From positions 620,001-684,000 of the forward strand of contig JADJBX010000001.1 of assembly GCA_016703545.1 (NCBI GenBank): a DNA stretch of 64,000 nt, read 5' to 3'. This DNA comes from Candidatus Amarobacillus elongatus. Lineage in GTDB: Bacteria; Chloroflexota; Dehalococcoidia; Tepidiformales; Tepidiformaceae. This document shows positions 8,932 through 17,624 of the stretch, one piece after another. Under the pieces are notes generated by a model, which was not told the DNA's origin, did no database searches, and worked only from the letters and a program-made list of their open reading frames with translations. Each line of letters starts with the position of its first letter. The first letter of the stretch is position 1. The position numbers were made by a program, and so were the translations under genes.

Positions 8932-9618
8932 CTATGGAGTTCGCTTCTGCAGGCGGACGGTGCCTCGCATTGCGTTGAGGTCCAGGTGCGGCGCATCGGC
9001 GGGCGCGCCGACGGTTCGAACCGGCGCCATTGTGGAATCGAGTTCGAATTCGGAGTTGAGCTTTCCGGAGCCATCCAGCAGGAAGTGCTGCCCGGCGGCG
9101 AGCGTGAGCGTGATGTCCCCGCTCGATGTGGTGGCGGCGATCGGCCCGCGCACCCAGTTCACGACGATGTTCCCCTGGCCGGTGACGAGCTCGAGCCGGG
9201 TGCCGTAGGGCACGGTGAGCTGCACGGTCGGACGGCCGAGGCCGGCGGGGCCGGGTTCGCGCCAGGTGCGGATGGTGATGGTGTCGCCCTGGCGCTCCAT
9301 GCGGGATTCGAGGCGGGTGAGGTCGTCGTAGGCCTCGCGCTCGGTATCGCCGCGGCCTTCGCGGACGATGGTCGCCAGCACCGTCGTGTCCCGCTGGCCC
9401 ATGATGGAGATGTCGCCCGTGAAGTTCTCGACGCGAACGGTGCCGGTGGTGCGCATGGGGAAGGTCTGGTTGATGCGCTCGGTGACGACGAGGGTGTCGC
9501 CATCGCCGGGGACGAAGAAGCGGAGGACCGTGAACAGCACGATCGCCATGCCGGCGGGGGGGAGCACCCACCAGAAGCGCCGGTACCCGGGCGCGAGGTC
9601 CAGGTCGGCGAGGTTCAT
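8932..9618 (-). CDS. Anchored beta-solenoid (DUF4097-like) protein
   Basis: A short cytoplasmic start, one membrane helix (about residues 17-37) and an extracytoplasmic all-beta domain. Repeating strands such as GTVRVENFTGDISIMG and TSSGDITLTL are typical of DUF4097 adhesin-like solenoids, whose function is unknown. The ATG at 9618 overlaps the purM stop (ATGA), so it is translated coupled to purM. The frame is open further upstream, but that part is only the purM antiphase. Its tail almost touches the convergent kinase gene. Confidence 0.75.
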   Translation of the reverse strand: MNLADLDLAPGYRRFWWVLPPAGMAIVLFTVLRFFVPGDGDTLVVTERINQTFPMRTTGTVRVENFTGDISIMGQRDTTVLATIVREGRGDTEREAYDDLTRLESRMERQGDTITIRTWREPGPAGLGRPTVQLTVPYGTRLELVTGQGNIVVNWVRGPIAATTSSGDITLTLAAGQHFLLDGSGKLNSEFELDSTMAPVRTVGAPADAPHLDLNAMRGTVRLQKRTP

Positions 9619-10661
9619 AGGCCCTTGAGTTCGACGCGCCTGCCCGTGGCGGGGACGACCTCGCCGATGCGGAACGTGTTGGGGACGGCTTCGAGGACGT
9701 CGGCGGCGTCGGCGGGATCGACCATGAGGACGAGGCCGATGCCCATGTTGAAGACTTCGTACATCTCCTCGGCCGCGATCTCGCCGCGCTGCTCGATGAG
9801 GCGGAAGATCGGGAGGACGGGCCACGTCTTCGTATTGAAGACGGCAGTGACGTCGGCGGGGAGGATGCGGGGCACGTTCTCGACGTAGCCGCCGCCGGTG
9901 ATGTGGGCGATGCCGTGGACGCGGTCGAGCACGGGGTCGATGGCGGCGGCATACGGGAGGTGCGTCGCGAGGAGAGCTTCGCCCACGCTCTGGCCGCCGA
10001 GCAGCGGGGGGCGCTCATCGAGCAGGCGGCGGGTCTCGTCCAGGGGTTCGCCGTCGGCGATGTGGAGGGCCTTGCGGGCGAGGGAGAAGCCGTTGGTGTG
10101 CAGCCCGGAGCTGGGGAGGCCGATGAGCACATCGCCCGCGCGCACCTTCGAGCCATCGATGATGCGGTCGCGCTCGACGACGCCGACGATGAAGCCCGCA
10201 AGATCGAAATCGCCGGGGGCGTAGACGTCGGGCATGTCGGCGGTTTCGCCGCCGAGGAGGGCGCAGCCGGCATCGGCGCAGGCGCGGGCAACACCCTCGA
10301 CGAGGGTCGTCTTCTGGTCGTTGGTGAGGCCGTTGCCGGCGATGTAGTCGAGGAAGAAGAGCGGCTTCGCGCCGCAGGCGAGGATGTCGTTGACGCTGTG
10401 GCCGAGGATATCGGCGCCGCAGAGATCGAGGCGGCCGGCGGCGAGTTGAACCTTCACCTTCGTGCCGATGCCGTCGGCACTGGCCGCGAGCACGGCATCG
10501 CGGTACCCCTCGCCAAGGCGGAAGAGGCCGCTGAAGGGGCCGGCGTCGCTCAGGACCTCGGGGCGGCGTGCCTGGGCGAGGATGCCCGGCAACCCCGCCG
10601 CGAACCGGCTGCGCGCCGCGATATCGACGCCCGCCGCTGCATAGGCTTTCTGTTCGGTCAC
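9615..10661 (-). CDS. purM: Phosphoribosylformylglycinamidine cyclo-ligase (AIR synthetase)
   Basis: Fifth step of purine synthesis: ATP-dependent ring closure of FGAM to AIR. The 348-residue protein begins as the family does (YAAAGVDI), then shows the conserved ADGIGTKVK, GHSVNDILACGA, GGETADMPDVY, SSGLHTNGFSL and HITGGG..N segments. Length and all motifs are normal. No other pur gene is in the window. It is the upstream member of a two-gene unit with the anchored beta-solenoid protein. Confidence 0.96.
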   Translation of the reverse strand: MTEQKAYAAAGVDIAARSRFAAGLPGILAQARRPEVLSDAGPFSGLFRLGEGYRDAVLAASADGIGTKVKVQLAAGRLDLCGADILGHSVNDILACGAKPLFFLDYIAGNGLTNDQKTTLVEGVARACADAGCALLGGETADMPDVYAPGDFDLAGFIVGVVERDRIIDGSKVRAGDVLIGLPSSGLHTNGFSLARKALHIADGEPLDETRRLLDERPPLLGGQSVGEALLATHLPYAAAIDPVLDRVHGIAHITGGGYVENVPRILPADVTAVFNTKTWPVLPIFRLIEQRGEIAAEEMYEVFNMGIGLVLMVDPADAADVLEAVPNTFRIGEVVPATGRRVELKGL

Positions 10662-10745
10662 CGCGTGGCCTCCCCGCTCCTCATACCCCCAAGACTACAT
10701 TCCGGGAACGCGAGGGGACAGCGAGCCACGCGGCGGATGCGGCGG

Positions 10746-11210
10746 TTAGTAACGGCCGCCGAGCTTGGCGTGGTCCCACGAATAGACGTCGACGGGGTTG
10801 ATGCGCACGACGACGCGCTTGGAGGCTGCGCGCAGCTGGCCCTCGGAGGGCGCATCGGAGAGCGGAGCGCCGCTGTACTTGTGGCCGACGAGGCCCATGA
10901 CCTTCGCCGTCTCGGCGGTGTCCTCGATGATCTCGGCCTGGCCCTCGATGACGACGCCGCGGAGTTCGTTGTACGCCTTCCCGGATTCGAGCATGCAGGT
11001 GATTTTGGGATTGCGCTTGAGGTTGAGGATCTTCTGGCTCTTGCCGAAGGTGGTGAAGTGGAGCTTGCCATCGACGACGACGTACCACATGGCGACGAGG
11101 TGGGGGTAGCCGTTGTGGCCGATGGAGGCGACCTGGAGGGTCCACCCGTCGGCCATGAACTGTGTCATTTCCTCTTCGGTCAGAGCGATCTGGTTACGGC
11201 GGCTGGGCAT
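10746..11210 (-). CDS. Pyridoxamine 5'-phosphate oxidase-fold (PPOX) protein
   Basis: Small split-barrel flavin/F420-binding protein of 154 residues. The order MTQFMADGWTLQVASIG, GYPHLVAMWYVV and GKLHFTTFGKSQKILNLKRNP matches PPOX-class proteins of unknown substrate. The start ATG has GAGGCG upstream. It diverges from another PPOX-fold gene at 11296, with 85 bp between them. Cofactor (FMN or F420) cannot be decided from motifs alone. Confidence 0.85.
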   Translation of the reverse strand: MPSRRNQIALTEEEMTQFMADGWTLQVASIGHNGYPHLVAMWYVVVDGKLHFTTFGKSQKILNLKRNPKITCMLESGKAYNELRGVVIEGQAEIIEDTAETAKVMGLVGHKYSGAPLSDAPSEGQLRAASKRVVVRINPVDVYSWDHAKLGGRY

Positions 11211-11295
11211 GGGTGGCGCCTCATCGGGGTGTAAGATGCGGCAAATCTACAGGTCCGCGGACTTCGATACACCCTTCCCGCGGCAGGAGTGCACG

Positions 11296-11898
11296 ATGTC
11301 CGGTGAAACGTTTCATAGTGGCGAACGGGCCATGCAGGACCAGCATGATTCGCGCCGGCTCGCCGACGCCATCCATCGCGTCACGGTGCACGCGGAGTTC
11401 ACGGACAACGACCGCGCCTTCATCGCCCGCATGCCCATGTTCTTCCTTGCCACGAGCGACGCCGCTGGCAACCTGGACTGCTCCTACAAGGGCGGGGACC
11501 CCGGCTTCGTTCGCGTAACCGGCACGAGCACGCTGGCGTTCCCGAACTACGACGGCAACGGCATGTTCATGAGCCTTGGGAACATCAGCGAGCACGCGCG
11601 CGTGGGCACGCTGTTCATCGATTTCGAACGGCAGAGCCGGATGCGCGTGAACGGCACGGCGAGGGTGTCGTTCGACGACCCGCTCCTGGAGGAATACCCG
11701 GAAGCGACCGCGATCGTGCACGTCACTGCGGAGCAGATCTTCCCGAACTGCCCGCGCTACATCCACAGGATGGAGCTCGTTGAACGGTCGGTGTTTGTGC
11801 CGCAGGCTGGATGCGAGACGCCCGAGGCCGGGTGGAAGGCGCACTTCGCGGACGCGCTGCCCGAGACTCAGCGGCGAAAACGCGCCGGGGACGCCTGA
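11296..11898 (+). CDS. Pyridoxamine 5'-phosphate oxidase-like flavoprotein
   Basis: Split-barrel PPOX family protein of 200 residues. Visible features are the FIARMPMFFLATSDAAGNLDCSYKGG strand region (shortened here to its pattern: substrate-side barrel then GGDPGFV), NYDGNGMFMSLGN, and the ligand-like segment VGTLFIDFERQSRMRVNGTA. The start is the ATG at 11296 with AGGAG 7 nt before. Its stop overlaps the PPK2 start (TGATG), implying translational coupling with polyphosphate kinase 2. Confidence 0.8.
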   Translation: MSGETFHSGERAMQDQHDSRRLADAIHRVTVHAEFTDNDRAFIARMPMFFLATSDAAGNLDCSYKGGDPGFVRVTGTSTLAFPNYDGNGMFMSLGNISEHARVGTLFIDFERQSRMRVNGTARVSFDDPLLEEYPEATAIVHVTAEQIFPNCPRYIHRMELVERSVFVPQAGCETPEAGWKAHFADALPETQRRKRAGDA

Positions 11899-12710
11899 TG
11901 TCGAACAACCACGCCCAACTCCTCGTTCCTCCACATGGGAAGAAGTTCGAACTCGGGGAGTACGCCCCGGGGTACAGCGGCGACCTCGACCGGGCGCGCG
12001 CGGAGGCCGAGATCGTGGGGTTGCGCCTGCGGCTGAACGACCTGCAGGACCTGCTGTACGCGGACCGGCGCTATAGCCTGCTCATCGTCCTCCAGGGGAT
12101 CGATACGGCGGGCAAGGACGGCACCATCAAGAGCGTGTTCCAGCAGGTGGGGCCGCTCGGCTGTTCGGTGGCGAACTTCGGGGTACCGACGGACGAGGAA
12201 CTGGGCCACGACTTCCTCTGGCGGTACCACCAGCGCACGCCGCGCAAGGGGCAGGTGGTCATCTTCAACCGCTCCCACTACGAGGCCGTGCTGGTCGAGC
12301 GGGTGAAGAACCTGGTGCCGAAGGAGACGTGGCAGGCGCGTTACGAGCAGATCAACCAGTTCGAAGCGCTGCTCGTGTCTTCGAACACGGTGGTCATGAA
12401 GTTCTTCCTGCATATCTCGAAGGACGAGCAGCGCGAGCGGCTGCAGGAGCGGATCGACAACCCGAAGAAGAACTGGAAGTTCCGGGTGGGCGACCTCGAC
12501 GAGCGGAAGCTGTGGAGCGACTACCGCGACGCGTTCGAGGACATGGTGGCGAAGTGCAACACGCCCGCGGCGCCGTGGCACGTCGTCCCTTCGGACCGGA
12601 AGTGGTACCGGGACGTGGTGGTGGCGAAGGCGCTGATCGAGCGGCTCGAGGCGCTGGACCTCCACTACCCGCCCGCGGAGGAAGGGATCAAGGGGCTCAA
12701 GGTCGAGTAG
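11898..12710 (+). CDS. Polyphosphate kinase 2 family nucleotide phosphotransferase
   Basis: PPK2 enzymes move phosphate between polyphosphate and nucleotides. The 270-residue protein carries the P-loop GIDTAGKDG, the NRSHYE motif, the catalytic YEQINQFE region and the lid (WKFRVGDLDERKLW). Size and motifs match the short single-domain PPK2 group, class I/III, which mainly phosphorylates ADP or AMP from polyP. It is coupled to the upstream PPOX gene by TGATG. It implies the cell stores polyphosphate. Confidence 0.93.
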   Translation: MSNNHAQLLVPPHGKKFELGEYAPGYSGDLDRARAEAEIVGLRLRLNDLQDLLYADRRYSLLIVLQGIDTAGKDGTIKSVFQQVGPLGCSVANFGVPTDEELGHDFLWRYHQRTPRKGQVVIFNRSHYEAVLVERVKNLVPKETWQARYEQINQFEALLVSSNTVVMKFFLHISKDEQRERLQERIDNPKKNWKFRVGDLDERKLWSDYRDAFEDMVAKCNTPAAPWHVVPSDRKWYRDVVVAKALIERLEALDLHYPPAEEGIKGLKVE

Positions 12711-12716
12711 CACGGC

Positions 12717-12758
12717 GAGTGCTGAGTGCTGAGTGCTGAGTGCTGAGTGCTGAGTGCT
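12717..12758. repeat. Six perfect tandem copies of a 7-bp unit (GAGTGCT)
   Basis: GAGTGCT is repeated six times without a mismatch, followed by GA. It begins 6 bp after the PPK2 stop and lies 30 bp from the end of the convergent GNAT gene. The unit is non-coding here; length variation by replication slippage is likely. Confidence 0.95.
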
Positions 12759-12787
12759 GAGGAGCGCGGGGGATCAGTGCGCGGAGA

Positions 12788-13171
12788 TCAAGGGTGGGTG
12801 GCCCGGAGCTCGCGGCGGAAGGCGATACCGCCGCCGGGGCCTTCGCCATGCAACGGGCGCAGTCCCATCCGGCACCAGAAGTAGACGGAGAGGCCAAGGT
12901 GCGGCGGCGCCCAGGCGGTAAGGGCGTCCCACGGCCCGCGTTCGGCAGCCTCGCGGACGAGGCGGGCGGTCTCGGAGCCGAGGCCGTAGCCGCGTGCGGC
13001 GGTGTCGATGCAGAGCGCGTCGACGAAGAGCTCGCGGCCGCGATCCTCGAGGCGCACGTGCCCGGCGGCGAGACCATCTGACAGGCGGACGATGCGCAGG
13101 GAGCCGTCGCCGGCGTCCTCGATGCGCACGCGGGCGCCCTGCAGCGGCAGGTCCAGGATCACTCCAGCCAT
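12788..13171 (-). CDS. GNAT-family N-acetyltransferase
   Basis: Compact acetyl-CoA-dependent acyltransferase of 127 residues. The acetyl-CoA loop region reads DALCIDTAARGYGLGSETARLVREAA, here recognised by its R-G-Y-G-L-G pattern after strand beta4, followed by the beta5 segment (WDALTAWAPPHLGLSVYFWCRMGL). Its ATG overlaps the end of the dinG-like gene by 13 bp, so it is its downstream operon partner. Substrate unknown. Confidence 0.8.
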   Translation of the reverse strand: MAGVILDLPLQGARVRIEDAGDGSLRIVRLSDGLAAGHVRLEDRGRELFVDALCIDTAARGYGLGSETARLVREAAERGPWDALTAWAPPHLGLSVYFWCRMGLRPLHGEGPGGGIAFRRELRATHP

Positions 13172-15921
13172 TCCCGCACGCGCTCCGCGACCACCGGCGA
13201 TGCAGCCTTGATTCGCGTGCAGGGCGGGAGTGCATCGACGAAGGCGCGCCCGTACCGCTTTTCCGTGAGCCGCCGGTCGAGCACGGCAACGACGCCACGG
13301 TCGGTGCGGTCGCGGATGAGGCGGCCGAACCCCTGGCGGAAGCGGAGGATGGCCGAGGGAAGCGAGTACTGCTCGAACGGGTTGGCGTACTGCTCGCCCC
13401 GGGCGCGCTGCACGGGGTCGGTGGGGACGGCGAAGGGCAGCTTCACGATGATGAGCTGGGAGAGCGCTTCCCCCCGGATGTCGACGCCTTCCCAGAACGA
13501 CTGCGCGCCGAGGACGACGCTGCGCGGGTTCGTGCGCAGGTTTTCGGTGAGGTGGCGCGGGTCGCCGTCGACGCCCTGGGCGAAGACGTTGATGCCGGCG
13601 GCTTCGAGTTCGGGCCGGATGAGGGTGGCCACCGCCTGCAGCGCGGCATGGGAGGTGAAGAGCGCGAGGGTGCGGCCCTCGGCGGCGCGCACGAGCCGCG
13701 TGATGACCGGCGCAACCGCCTCGTTGTAGCCGCGGTCGGACGGCTCGGGCACGTCCGTGATGGCGGCGAGCAGGGTCGAGGACTCGTAGTCGAAGGGCGA
13801 ACCCAGTTGCAGCGTACGGGGCGTTTCGAGGCCGATGCGCTTTGCGGCGTACTCCATGCTCCCGTTCGCGGCGAGGGTGGCGCTGGTGGCGACGGCGGTG
13901 CGGCGCTTCTCGAAGAGTTCGGCCCAGAGGCGCGGGCCGACATCGAGCGGGGCCGTGTTCACCGAGGCGGAGCCGTCGCGTTCGCGGGCGAGCCAGGTGA
14001 CGGAGCTGCCGTCGGTCGCATCCTGGAGGAAGGCGTTCAGCAAGGAGCGGAGGTCCTCGACCTTGCGGCGGGCGGTGTCGACCTCACCGGCGATGGCGTC
14101 GGGCTCCTCCGTGGTGGCGCCCTGCATCACGAGCTGGGAGGCGGTCTCGGCGCGCGCGTTCACTTCGCTGAGGGCGCGATCGAGGTGAACCCATGCGGCG
14201 TTGGCCGCGGACCACGTGGGGGAGGCGCGAACGGCGGCATCGAGCACGACGCGATCGTCGTCGGTGCCGCGCGGGACGTGCGCGGCGAGCGTTTCGAAGG
14301 TGGGGGCGAGCAGCTTCGCGGCGGCGCTCACGGCCTGTTCGAGCGCGGCGGCGGCCATGGTCACGCCACCCTCGGGGAACTGCTTGAGCAGGGTGACGAC
14401 GCCGCCCTCGCGCTGGTCCCGCTGGCGAGGGCGATGCAGCCCTTCGAGCGCCTCGGCGAGGAGGCGGCGGCTGACGGTGCCGCCAAACTGGCGTGTGGCC
14501 TGCTCCTCAAGGTTGTGGGCCTCGTCGATGATGAGATGGTCGAATGCGGGGAGGACGGCGCCGCCGGCGGCGACATCGGCGAGCAGCAGCGCATGGTTCA
14601 CGACGATGAGGTGGGCGCTTTCGCCCGCCTTCCGGGCGCGCTGGAGGAAGCACTTGCCTTCGCGCACCCAGACGGGCTGCTTCGCGAGGCAGTCCGTGTC
14701 CTGTGCCGAGAAGCGCTGCCAGGTGACGAAGTCGTTCCTATCGAGGCTGAGTTCGCTGCGGTCGCCGGTCTCGGTTTCGGGGAGCCAGAGGAGCATGCGC
14801 GTGGCGAGCTGCGCGAAGTCGGGGTCGCCGAGGTTCGCCATGTAGCTCGCCATCCAGCGGCGAACGCAGAGGTAGTTCTGGCGGCCTTTCAGGAGGGCGG
14901 CGCGAAGGTCGGCCTCGTCCTTCATCTCCCCGGCGGCCACGATGATGCGGCGGAGGGCGGGGATGTCCTTGCGAATCAGCTGCTCCTGCAGCGCGATGGT
15001 GTTCGTGGAGATGACGACGCGTTCGCCGTTGCGGAGGGCGTGCATGGCCGCGGGGAGGAGGTAGGCGAGGGACTTGCCGACGCCGGTGCCGGCCTCGATG
15101 AGCCAGTGCCCGCCCTCGGCCATGGCGCGGCGTACGGCCTCGGCCATCTTCCCCTGCTCCTCGCGTGCTTCGAAGCCGTCGAAAACCGACGGGGCGGCCG
15201 CGAGCGCGCGTTCGAGTTCGCCCTTGATGACGACCTGCCGGAGGTCCCGCTTCTGGAGGGCTTCGAAGGTGGGGGCCGGGCGGATGGCGGGGAGGCTGCG
15301 TTCGCCCTGGGGCAGCCCCTCCCATGCGCGCCCGGCGATGAGCTCGGCCACAACGGGATCGTGCAGCCAGATGAGGCGCGCCATCTGCAAGCGGGTGTCC
15401 TCGGGGATGGCGGCGGCGCGGCTGAGCAGGGCGGCGAAGACGGCGGCGGCGGTGCGCGCATCGGGGAGGGCGCGGTGGTACGTCTCCACTTCGACGCCGA
15501 GGTGCGCCGAGAGCTCCTCCAGGTTGCGCGGCTGCCGTTCCGGGATGAGATGCCGGGAGAGGACGACGGTATCGACCTGCGGCACCGTTTCGACGAGCAC
15601 GCCCTCACGGCGCAGGTACCCGAGGTCGAAGCGCACGTTCTGGCCAACGACGGGGCCGTCGCCGATGAAGCGGCGCACCTCGGCGGCGACGTCCTGGATG
15701 GCGGGAGCACCGGCGACGTCCGCATCGGTGATGCCGGTGAGGCGAGCGACAAATGGTGGAATGGGCCGGCCAGGATTGACGAGCTGCTCGTAGGTTTCGA
15801 GGACGGCGCCGGTCTCATCGAAGCGTACGGCGCCGATTTCGGTGACTCGGTCGTCTTCCGCGAGGCCGGTGGTTTCGAGGTCGAGGGAGACGAAGGTGCG
15901 CGTCACGATACGAACACTCAT
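13159..15921 (-). CDS. dinG: DnaQ-like 3'-5' exonuclease fused to DinG-family helicase
   Basis: A 920-residue repair protein combining a DEDD exonuclease with an XPD-like superfamily 2 helicase. Exonuclease: SLDLETTGL at the start, GQNVRFDLGYL, and YHRALPDARTAA. Helicase: Walker A AGTGVGKS, DEAHNLEE (DEAH box), and motifs V/VI (FWEGVDIRG, QGFGRLIRDRTD). Cysteines in NYLC, DTDC and GKC lie where XPD/DinG enzymes hold an Fe-S cluster, but only three are clear, so a cluster is unproven. This is the layout of Bacillus-type DinG. The ATG at 15921 was preferred over 15960 because the exonuclease motif then starts at the usual distance. Confidence 0.9.
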   Translation of the reverse strand: MSVRIVTRTFVSLDLETTGLAEDDRVTEIGAVRFDETGAVLETYEQLVNPGRPIPPFVARLTGITDADVAGAPAIQDVAAEVRRFIGDGPVVGQNVRFDLGYLRREGVLVETVPQVDTVVLSRHLIPERQPRNLEELSAHLGVEVETYHRALPDARTAAAVFAALLSRAAAIPEDTRLQMARLIWLHDPVVAELIAGRAWEGLPQGERSLPAIRPAPTFEALQKRDLRQVVIKGELERALAAAPSVFDGFEAREEQGKMAEAVRRAMAEGGHWLIEAGTGVGKSLAYLLPAAMHALRNGERVVISTNTIALQEQLIRKDIPALRRIIVAAGEMKDEADLRAALLKGRQNYLCVRRWMASYMANLGDPDFAQLATRMLLWLPETETGDRSELSLDRNDFVTWQRFSAQDTDCLAKQPVWVREGKCFLQRARKAGESAHLIVVNHALLLADVAAGGAVLPAFDHLIIDEAHNLEEQATRQFGGTVSRRLLAEALEGLHRPRQRDQREGGVVTLLKQFPEGGVTMAAAALEQAVSAAAKLLAPTFETLAAHVPRGTDDDRVVLDAAVRASPTWSAANAAWVHLDRALSEVNARAETASQLVMQGATTEEPDAIAGEVDTARRKVEDLRSLLNAFLQDATDGSSVTWLARERDGSASVNTAPLDVGPRLWAELFEKRRTAVATSATLAANGSMEYAAKRIGLETPRTLQLGSPFDYESSTLLAAITDVPEPSDRGYNEAVAPVITRLVRAAEGRTLALFTSHAALQAVATLIRPELEAAGINVFAQGVDGDPRHLTENLRTNPRSVVLGAQSFWEGVDIRGEALSQLIIVKLPFAVPTDPVQRARGEQYANPFEQYSLPSAILRFRQGFGRLIRDRTDRGVVAVLDRRLTEKRYGRAFVDALPPCTRIKAASPVVAERVREWLE

Positions 15922-15960
15922 GCGAACCGGGGCTGTTGTCCACCCGCGAGCCATAAGCAC

Positions 15961-15982
15961 GGCCCGCCGGTGAAGGCGGGCC
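15961..15982. terminator. Hairpin downstream of the epimerase gene
   Basis: 8-bp perfect stem (GGCCCGCC with GGCGGGCC) and a GGTGAA loop, between the end of the epimerase gene and the start of the dinG-like gene, both leftward. No T-tract. Confidence 0.5.
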
Positions 15983-16063
15983 GCCGGAGGTGGCGATGCC
16001 CATGATGCGCCGCGCCCGCGCCACGTCCTGTCGCCGGGGGAACAGCGGGCGGGAGAGCGATCG

Positions 16064-16936
16064 TCAGCGGCGGAAGCTGTCCACGGTGCGGCGGATGCCG
16101 TCCTCGAAGGACACCTCGGCCCGCCAGCCGAGCGCCTCGCGCGCGAGGGGGCCGAACCGGGGCTCGGCCTCGATGCCCACCGCGTCCTTGAGCGTGCGGA
16201 AGATCGTGTTCACGGACGTACCTTCGCCGACGCCGATGTTGAGCGTCCTTCCGCCGCCCTTCGTGAGCGCGAGGACGTTGGCGCGGGCGATATCGCCGAC
16301 GTAGATGTAGTCCTTGAGCTGTTCGCCGTCGCCGTCGATCGTGCAGGGCTCACCGGCGAGCAGGCGGCCCGTGAAAATGGCGACGACGCCGGCTTCGCCG
16401 TGGGGATCCTGGCGCGGGCCGAAGGCGTTGGAGTAGCGGAGGATGGTGAAATCGAGGCCATCCATGCGGCCCTTGAGGGCGATGTACATCTCGCCGACGA
16501 GCTTGGACATGCCGTAGTTGGAGACGGGGCGGAGGGGGTGCGTCTCGGCGATGGGGAGGGCGTCGGGGTTGCCGTACACGGTGCCGCCCGAGCCGGAATA
16601 GATGAGCTTGCGTGCCCCGTGGCGGACGCAGAGGTCGGCGATGCGTGCGGTGCCACCGCCGTTCACCTCGAGGTCGTGGACGATGTCGCCGGCGCTGACC
16701 TTCACGCTGGCCTGGGCGGCATGGTGGTTCACGACCTCGGGCCTGAACTCGGCGAAGATCCGTTCGGTCTCGGCGGAGTGAATGTCGACTTCGTGGAGGA
16801 CGGCGCCCTCGGGGACGTTGGCGCGGCGGCCGGTGGCGAGGTTGTCGATGACGTGAACGTCGTGGCCCTCGGCGAGATAGGCCTCGACGACGTGTGAGCC
16901 GATGAAGCCGGCTCCGCCAGTGACCAGGATGCGCAT
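16064..16936 (-). CDS. NAD-dependent sugar-nucleotide epimerase (UDP-glucose 4-epimerase-like)
   Basis: Extended short-chain dehydrogenase, 290 residues. The Rossmann motif VTGGAGFIGSH is at the N-terminus, a Ser/Thr in YSGSGGTVYG precedes the catalytic YGMSK, and the substrate segment YSNAFGPRQDP follows. GalE-type proteins epimerise UDP-glucose/galactose, but related epimerases and decarboxylases share these motifs. AAAGGGAGC lies before the ATG. It could feed cell-surface polysaccharide synthesis; no glycosyltransferases are nearby. Confidence 0.88.
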   Translation of the reverse strand: MRILVTGGAGFIGSHVVEAYLAEGHDVHVIDNLATGRRANVPEGAVLHEVDIHSAETERIFAEFRPEVVNHHAAQASVKVSAGDIVHDLEVNGGGTARIADLCVRHGARKLIYSGSGGTVYGNPDALPIAETHPLRPVSNYGMSKLVGEMYIALKGRMDGLDFTILRYSNAFGPRQDPHGEAGVVAIFTGRLLAGEPCTIDGDGEQLKDYIYVGDIARANVLALTKGGGRTLNIGVGEGTSVNTIFRTLKDAVGIEAEPRFGPLAREALGWRAEVSFEDGIRRTVDSFRR

Positions 16937-17054
16937 CGAGAATGCTCCCTTTGAAAAGAGAATACGGGGGAGGCCGAAAGAGGGAAGGGAAGGATCGGTG
17001 CGTTCGCCCTTACGGAACCATCCGATACGCGAATGCCACGCGGGGGACGCACGA

Positions 17055-17084
17055 AGCCCCTCGCGCCGGGTGGCACGAGGGGCT
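17055..17084 (-). terminator. Hairpin after the cNMP-binding protein gene
   Basis: A 9-bp perfect outer stem AGCCCCTCG/CGAGGGGCT, extendable by an inner GCC/GGC pairing, 25 bp after the stop of the leftward gene at 17109. No U-tract. Confidence 0.55.
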
Positions 17085-17108
17085 CGCGGGTTCTTCCGGG
17101 TTGGGGGC

Positions 17109-17528
17109 CTAGCTGTGCGAGAGCCGCTCGTCGAGTTCGCGCACGCGGGCGCTGAGCACGGAGAGCATCTCGACGGCGAGGTCCGGGTTGTTCCGGAGCT
17201 CCGCCAGGAAGTCGGAGCGCATCAGGGCGATGCAGTCGACGGCGGTATCGGCCTTCACGGTGGCGCTGCGGCGATGGTTATCGAGCAGGGCCATTTCGCC
17301 GAAGAAGCCACCGGCGGAGACCTTCGCGATCTCGGTCCCGCCGCGCAGGACGGAGACGGTGCCCTTGTCGACGAGGAAGAAACCGACGCCCTCTTCGCCT
17401 TCCTTGAAGATGACATCGCCGGCCTGGAAGCTGCGCTGGCGGGCGAACTTCTCGATGCGCTCGAGGGACTTCTTCGGGAGGTCGCGGAACATGGGGACGG
17501 CGGCGAGCGCGTCCATCGTTGCAGTCAT
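17109..17528 (-). CDS. Stand-alone cyclic nucleotide-binding domain protein
   Basis: The 139 residues hold a single CRP-type sensor barrel: FQAGDVIFKEGEEG, the phosphate-binding cassette with FFGEMALLDNHRRSATV, and a C-helix. There is no helix-turn-helix domain, so it is not a CRP-like transcription factor; such proteins work as regulatory subunits or bind partners. The conserved Glu and Arg of the cassette (GEMALLDNHRRSA) are present, so cAMP or cGMP binding is plausible. AAGGGAAC precedes the ATG. Confidence 0.85.
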   Translation of the reverse strand: MTATMDALAAVPMFRDLPKKSLERIEKFARQRSFQAGDVIFKEGEEGVGFFLVDKGTVSVLRGGTEIAKVSAGGFFGEMALLDNHRRSATVKADTAVDCIALMRSDFLAELRNNPDLAVEMLSVLSARVRELDERLSHS

Positions 17529-17624
17529 GGCTGGGGTTCCCTTTCTTTCCGTTGCAGCTTCAACCGTTCGGGCCCGGCATCCGTGGGCGGATTCTATGAG
17601 TGCCGGGGATGCGCGGCAAGAAGC

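Noticed and set aside
12717..12758. CRISPR array
   Set aside because: The repeat is only 7 bp with no spacers; no cas genes are present.
12994..16005. Long rightward open frame of about 1000 codons opposite the dinG-like gene
   Set aside because: Gly/Arg/Ala-heavy composition, mirror image of a clear DnaQ-DinG gene on the other strand; no ribosome site or motif.
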